Shown here: piece by piece, positions 5,016 through 6,541 of the stretch
Layout: the number at the start of each line of letters is the position of its first letter
How positions within the stretch are numbered: position 1 is the stretch's first letter
Source of the DNA: JBBRHF01 sp038223055
Lineage (GTDB): Bacteria > Actinomycetota > Actinomycetes > JACCUZ01
Assembly: GCA_038223055.1 (NCBI GenBank)
Contig: JBBRHF010000215.1
Location: 1-6,541, forward strand
Length of the DNA: 6,541 nt
Direction: 5' to 3'
The notes under the pieces: model-generated
Told to the model about the DNA's origin: nothing
The model's input: only the letters and a program-made list of their open reading frames with translations
Database searches by the model: none
Made by a program: the position numbers and the translations under genes

Positions 5016-6041
5016 ATGCCGATCGCCACCACCGAGGTCTACGCCGAGATGCTCGACCGAGCCAAGGCCGGCGCGTTCGCCTACCCGGCCATCAACGTCA
5101 CGTCCTCCCAGACCCTTAACGCCGCGCTGGCCGGCTTCGCCGAGGCCGAGAGCGACGGCATCGTGCAGGTCTCGACCGGCGGCGCGGAATATGCATCCGG
5201 GCCGACCATCAAGGACATGGTCCTGGGCGGGCAGGCGCTGGCGGAGTACGCCCACCACGTCGCCAAGGCCTACAACGTCAACATCGCGCTGCACACCGAC
5301 CACTGCCCCAAGAACAAGGTCGACGGCTACATGCGCCCGCTCATCGCGATCTCCCAGGAGCGGGTCGACGCCGGACGCGAACCGTTGTTCCAGTCCCACA
5401 TGTTCGACGGTTCGGCCGTCGAGCTCGAGGAGAACCTGCGCCTGGCCGACGAGCTGCTCGGGCTGTGCGCCAAGGCGCACATCGTGATGGAGCTGGAGAT
5501 CGGCGTGGTCGGCGGCGAGGAGGACGGTGTCGCCAACGAGATCAACGAGAAGCTCTACACGACCCCCGGTGACGCGCTGCGCACCGTCGAGGTCCTGGGT
5601 TCCGGCGACAAAGGCCGCTACCTGCTGGCCGCCACGTTCGGCAACGTGCACGGGGTCTACAAGCCGGGCAACGTCAAGCTGCGCCCCTCGATCCTCAAGG
5701 ACATCCAGGACGAGGTCGGCGCGAAGCTCGGGCGGGACAAGCCGTTCGACCTGGTGTTCCACGGCGGGTCCGGCTCGGAGCTGAGCGAGATCCGCGAGAC
5801 CCTCGACTACGGCGTCGTGAAGATGAACGTCGACACCGACACCCAGTACGCCTTCACCCGTCCGGTCGTGGAGCACATGCTGCGCAACTACGACGGCGTG
5901 CTCAAGGTCGACGGTGAGGTCGGCAACAAGAAGCAGTACGACCCGCGGGCCTGGGGCAAGGCCGCCGAGGCCGGCATGACCGCGCGTGTCGTGCACGCCT
6001 GCGAGGACCTTCGCTCGACCGGCACAACGTCCACGAAGTAG
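5016..6041 (+). CDS. fba: Class II fructose-bisphosphate aldolase
   Basis: Zinc-dependent cytosolic enzyme of glycolysis and gluconeogenesis that interconverts fructose 1,6-bisphosphate with dihydroxyacetone phosphate and glyceraldehyde 3-phosphate. At 341 residues it is the size of actinobacterial class IIa enzymes. Seen: FAYPAINVTS (21-30) near the N-terminus; ALHTDHCPKN (91-100) with catalytic Asp95 and zinc ligand His96; MELEIGVVGGEEDG (158-171) with the conserved Glu cluster; FGNVHGVYKPGN (208-219) with zinc ligand His212; FHGGSGS (248-254) with zinc ligand His249; and the substrate phosphate/diol segment NVDTDTQYAF (271-280). All key residues are present, so it should be active. The start follows a TGGAG site. 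Codon use is GC-rich but more regular than in its neighbours, as expected for a highly expressed gene. A quadruplex motif and an inverted repeat lie directly downstream. Confidence 0.97.
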   Translation: MPIATTEVYAEMLDRAKAGAFAYPAINVTSSQTLNAALAGFAEAESDGIVQVSTGGAEYASGPTIKDMVLGGQALAEYAHHVAKAYNVNIALHTDHCPKNKVDGYMRPLIAISQERVDAGREPLFQSHMFDGSAVELEENLRLADELLGLCAKAHIVMELEIGVVGGEEDGVANEINEKLYTTPGDALRTVEVLGSGDKGRYLLAATFGNVHGVYKPGNVKLRPSILKDIQDEVGAKLGRDKPFDLVFHGGSGSELSEIRETLDYGVVKMNVDTDTQYAFTRPVVEHMLRNYDGVLKVDGEVGNKKQYDPRAWGKAAEAGMTARVVHACEDLRSTGTTSTK

Positions 6042-6042
6042 C

Positions 6043-6060
6043 GGGTCGGGTCGGGTCGGG
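6043..6060 (+). other. Canonical G-quadruplex motif directly after the fba stop codon
   Basis: GGGTCGGGTCGGGTCGGG: four G3 tracts separated by three identical TC loops, a perfect intramolecular quadruplex pattern on the coding strand, starting two bases after the TAG stop. It is formed by four tandem GGGTC pentamers (6043-6062). It would be present in both the DNA and the fba mRNA 3' end. Confidence 0.75.
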
Positions 6061-6079
6061 TCGCGGTCTGGGTCGTGGT

Positions 6080-6099
6080 CGTGGTCGAGTTTGACCACG
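6080..6099 (+). terminator. Hairpin downstream of fba, possible terminator without T-tract
   Basis: CGTGGTC (6080-6086) pairs perfectly with GACCACG (6093-6099) around the six-base loop GAGTTT, about 39 bases after the fba stop. No T-run follows, so it is not a classical intrinsic terminator; actinobacterial terminators often lack one. It overlaps the start of the left inverted-repeat arm, so it may exist simply because of that repeat. Confidence 0.3.
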
Positions 6100-6173
6100 C
6101 AAGGTATGCGCAGTGCACCCGGCCGAGGTGTCGACGCCTGGGTCGGGTGCGTTTCGCCTTGGTCGGTGCGCTG
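6090..6173 (+). repeat. Left arm of an 84 bp inverted repeat
   Basis: Compared without gaps to the reverse complement of 6371-6454, I count 63 of 84 identities by hand. The first 44 bases match at 38 positions and include a perfect 17-mer, TTTGACCACGCAAGGTA (6090-6106). Similarity also extends outward: GTGGTCGTGGTCG (6075-6087) matches the reverse complement of 6458-6470 at 12 of 13 positions after a small offset. Mismatches are not concentrated at third codon positions, so the similarity is not coding. Confidence 0.85.
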
Positions 6174-6179
6174 ACCTGA

Positions 6180-6239
6180 CCTGCCCGCGGCGGCAGGCCT
6201 GTGGACAAATCGCCGTCGTACGTCGCGGACCTGCCGCCG
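6180..6239 (+). other. Two mutually exclusive hairpins between the inverted-repeat arms
   Basis: CCTGCC (6180-6185) can pair with GGCAGG (6192-6197). The same central strand, extended to CGGCGGCAGG (6188-6197), can instead pair with CCTGCCGCCG (6230-6239) through ten perfect pairs with a 32-base loop. One strand with two rival partners is the layout of a conformational switch, but a chance origin in GC-rich DNA is quite possible. Confidence 0.35.
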
Positions 6240-6310
6240 TTGCCCCATGGACCCGCTGCTGCGCGTGCTTGCGGCGGGCGTTCGCTCGCGGCGTGGACCG
6301 GGCGCGGCAC

Positions 6311-6365
6311 GCGCGCTGACGGGGGCGCGCTGACGGGGTGCGTTGAAGGGGGTGCGCGGACGGGG
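6311..6365 (+). repeat. 13-14 bp tandem repeats, four units
   Basis: Two identical units GCGCGCTGACGGGG (6311-6324 and 6325-6338) are followed by two diverged ones, TGCGTTGAAGGGGG (6339-6352) and TGCGCGGACGGGG (6353-6365). Each unit ends in four or five G, leaving exactly nine bases between successive G tracts. Confidence 0.75.
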
Positions 6366-6370
6366 CGGCG

Positions 6371-6454
6371 CGCTGCGCCGGCATAGGCCAAAAGCAGCCT
6401 CCCGATGCGCCGACGCCTCCGTCGGGTGCTCTACGCGTACCTTGCGTGGTCAAA
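6371..6454 (-). repeat. Right arm of the 84 bp inverted repeat
   Basis: Reverse complement partner of 6090-6173. The core is CGC-G-TACCTTGCGTGGTCAAA on the plus strand (6434-6454), matching 20 of 21 positions in the left arm. This arm leads directly into the putative start codon at 6454 and contains the TACCTT box, so it is the arm placed as a promoter/leader. Confidence 0.85.
6438..6443 (+). promoter_or_regulatory. Putative -10 box of the gene starting at 6454
   Basis: TACCTT (TANNNT) lies 10 bases before the ATG at 6454, with no Shine-Dalgarno between. Transcription would start a few bases before the ATG. The same box occurs inverted in the left repeat arm (minus strand, 6106-6101), pointing toward the fba 3' end. 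Confidence 0.4.
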
Positions 6455-6541
6455 TGACGACCATGACCACGCCGACCACGCCGACCACGCCGACCACGCC
6501 GAGCCACCCGGCACCCGCACCGCCCCCGGTGCGCCCGAACC
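6454..6541 (+). CDS. Start of an unidentified gene with a Thr/Pro-rich N-terminus (partial)
   Basis: From the ATG at 6454 the frame is open to the right edge for 29 codons: a start MTTM, then four TTP triplets, then SHPAPAPPPVRPN. A disordered Thr/Pro/Ala tail like this is common at the N-termini of actinobacterial membrane and regulatory proteins; nothing here identifies a family. The second ATG at 6463 is an alternative start in the same frame. Support comes from the open frame, ACC/ACG/CCG codon choice and a TANNNT box upstream; the short length leaves real doubt. Confidence 0.5.
   Translation, partial: MTTMTTPTTPTTPTTPSHPAPAPPPVRPN
6465..6500 (+). repeat. 9 bp tandem repeat GACCACGCC, four perfect units
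   Basis: Units at 6465-6473, 6474-6482, 6483-6491 and 6492-6500 are identical. In the putative gene they fall in frame as repeated Thr-Thr-Pro codons, so changes in copy number would keep the reading frame. Confidence 0.85.

Larger units (their letters stand above)
6042..6453. other. Repeat-rich non-coding region after fba
   Basis: No frame here reads like a protein: the long minus-strand open frame across it is Arg/Pro/Thr-rich and is explained by repeats. In order it holds a G-quadruplex motif (6043-6060), short GTCGTG-type repeats (about 6070-6089), a hairpin (6080-6099), the left arm of an 84 bp inverted repeat (6090-6173), a pair of competing hairpins (6180-6239), a block of 13-14 bp tandem repeats (6311-6365), and the right arm (6371-6454) leading into the next gene. 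Confidence 0.7.

Noticed and set aside
4995..6248. 417-codon open frame on the minus strand, antisense to fba
   Set aside because: It mirrors the fba codons, has no recognisable domain and is fully explained by third-position GC bias in fba.
6090..6454. Insertion sequence with terminal inverted repeats
   Set aside because: Only about 200 bp lie between the arms, with no transposase frame and no visible target duplication, so a full IS is not supported; it is reported as an inverted repeat of unknown origin.
6465..6500. Short direct repeats that might suggest a CRISPR array
   Set aside because: The units are contiguous 9-mers without spacers; this is a coding-type tandem repeat.
5902..6507. 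Minus-strand frame spanning the repeat region
   Set aside because: Its sequence is Arg/Pro/Thr low complexity created by the GGGTC, GTGGTC and GACCACGCC repeats; it overlaps the fba end antisense and resembles no protein.

Overview
This is a very GC-rich, gene-dense chromosomal window, apparently from an actinobacterium. The class II aldolase and the single-domain orotate phosphoribosyltransferase read as actinobacterial, and several start codons have a TANNNT box only 6-10 nt upstream and no Shine-Dalgarno. From memory, Mycobacterium tuberculosis keeps the same gene types in one neighbourhood (fba Rv0363c, a DedA protein Rv0364, a SpoU-type methyltransferase Rv0380c, pyrE Rv0382c), so this looks like a conserved core block. 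The genus cannot be fixed from the sequence alone.

Layout, left to right. Positions 1-312 (minus) hold the N-terminal 104 codons of an unidentified membrane protein that runs off the left edge. About 260 bp without a gene follow. Positions 584-958 (minus) hold what looks like the C-terminal half of a decayed alpha/beta hydrolase. pyrE (957-1523, plus) ends 29 bp from the end of a tandem pair of DedA-family membrane protein genes on the minus strand (1553-2188 and 2199-2846). A very short divergent region, 2847-2868, separates these from a TrmH/SpoU-type RNA 2'-O-methyltransferase gene (2869-3513, plus). Nine bases later comes a CoA-disulfide-reductase-like flavoprotein gene (3523-4896, plus). 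After a 119 bp gap comes fba, class II fructose-bisphosphate aldolase (5016-6041, plus). The last 500 bp are mostly non-coding and full of repeats, and at 6454 a new plus-strand gene with a Thr/Pro-rich N-terminus seems to begin.

The intact genes are mostly housekeeping: pyrimidine synthesis, RNA modification, redox, glycolysis/gluconeogenesis and membrane lipid handling. They do not form one pathway. I see no defence system, prophage, insertion sequence, CRISPR array or tRNA.

The unusual content is in signals and repeats. (1) Six starts look leaderless or nearly so. In two tightly spaced gene pairs the upstream stop codon supplies the first three bases of the next gene's putative -10 box. 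(2) The dedA/trmH divergent promoter appears to have two -10 boxes overlapping on opposite strands. (3) A perfect G3-TC-G3-TC-G3-TC-G3 quadruplex motif starts two bases after the fba stop codon. (4) An 84 bp inverted repeat (6090-6173 and 6371-6454) encloses about 200 bp. Its right arm carries the putative promoter of the next gene, and its left arm points back into fba. These are readings by eye; none has been tested by search or folding.
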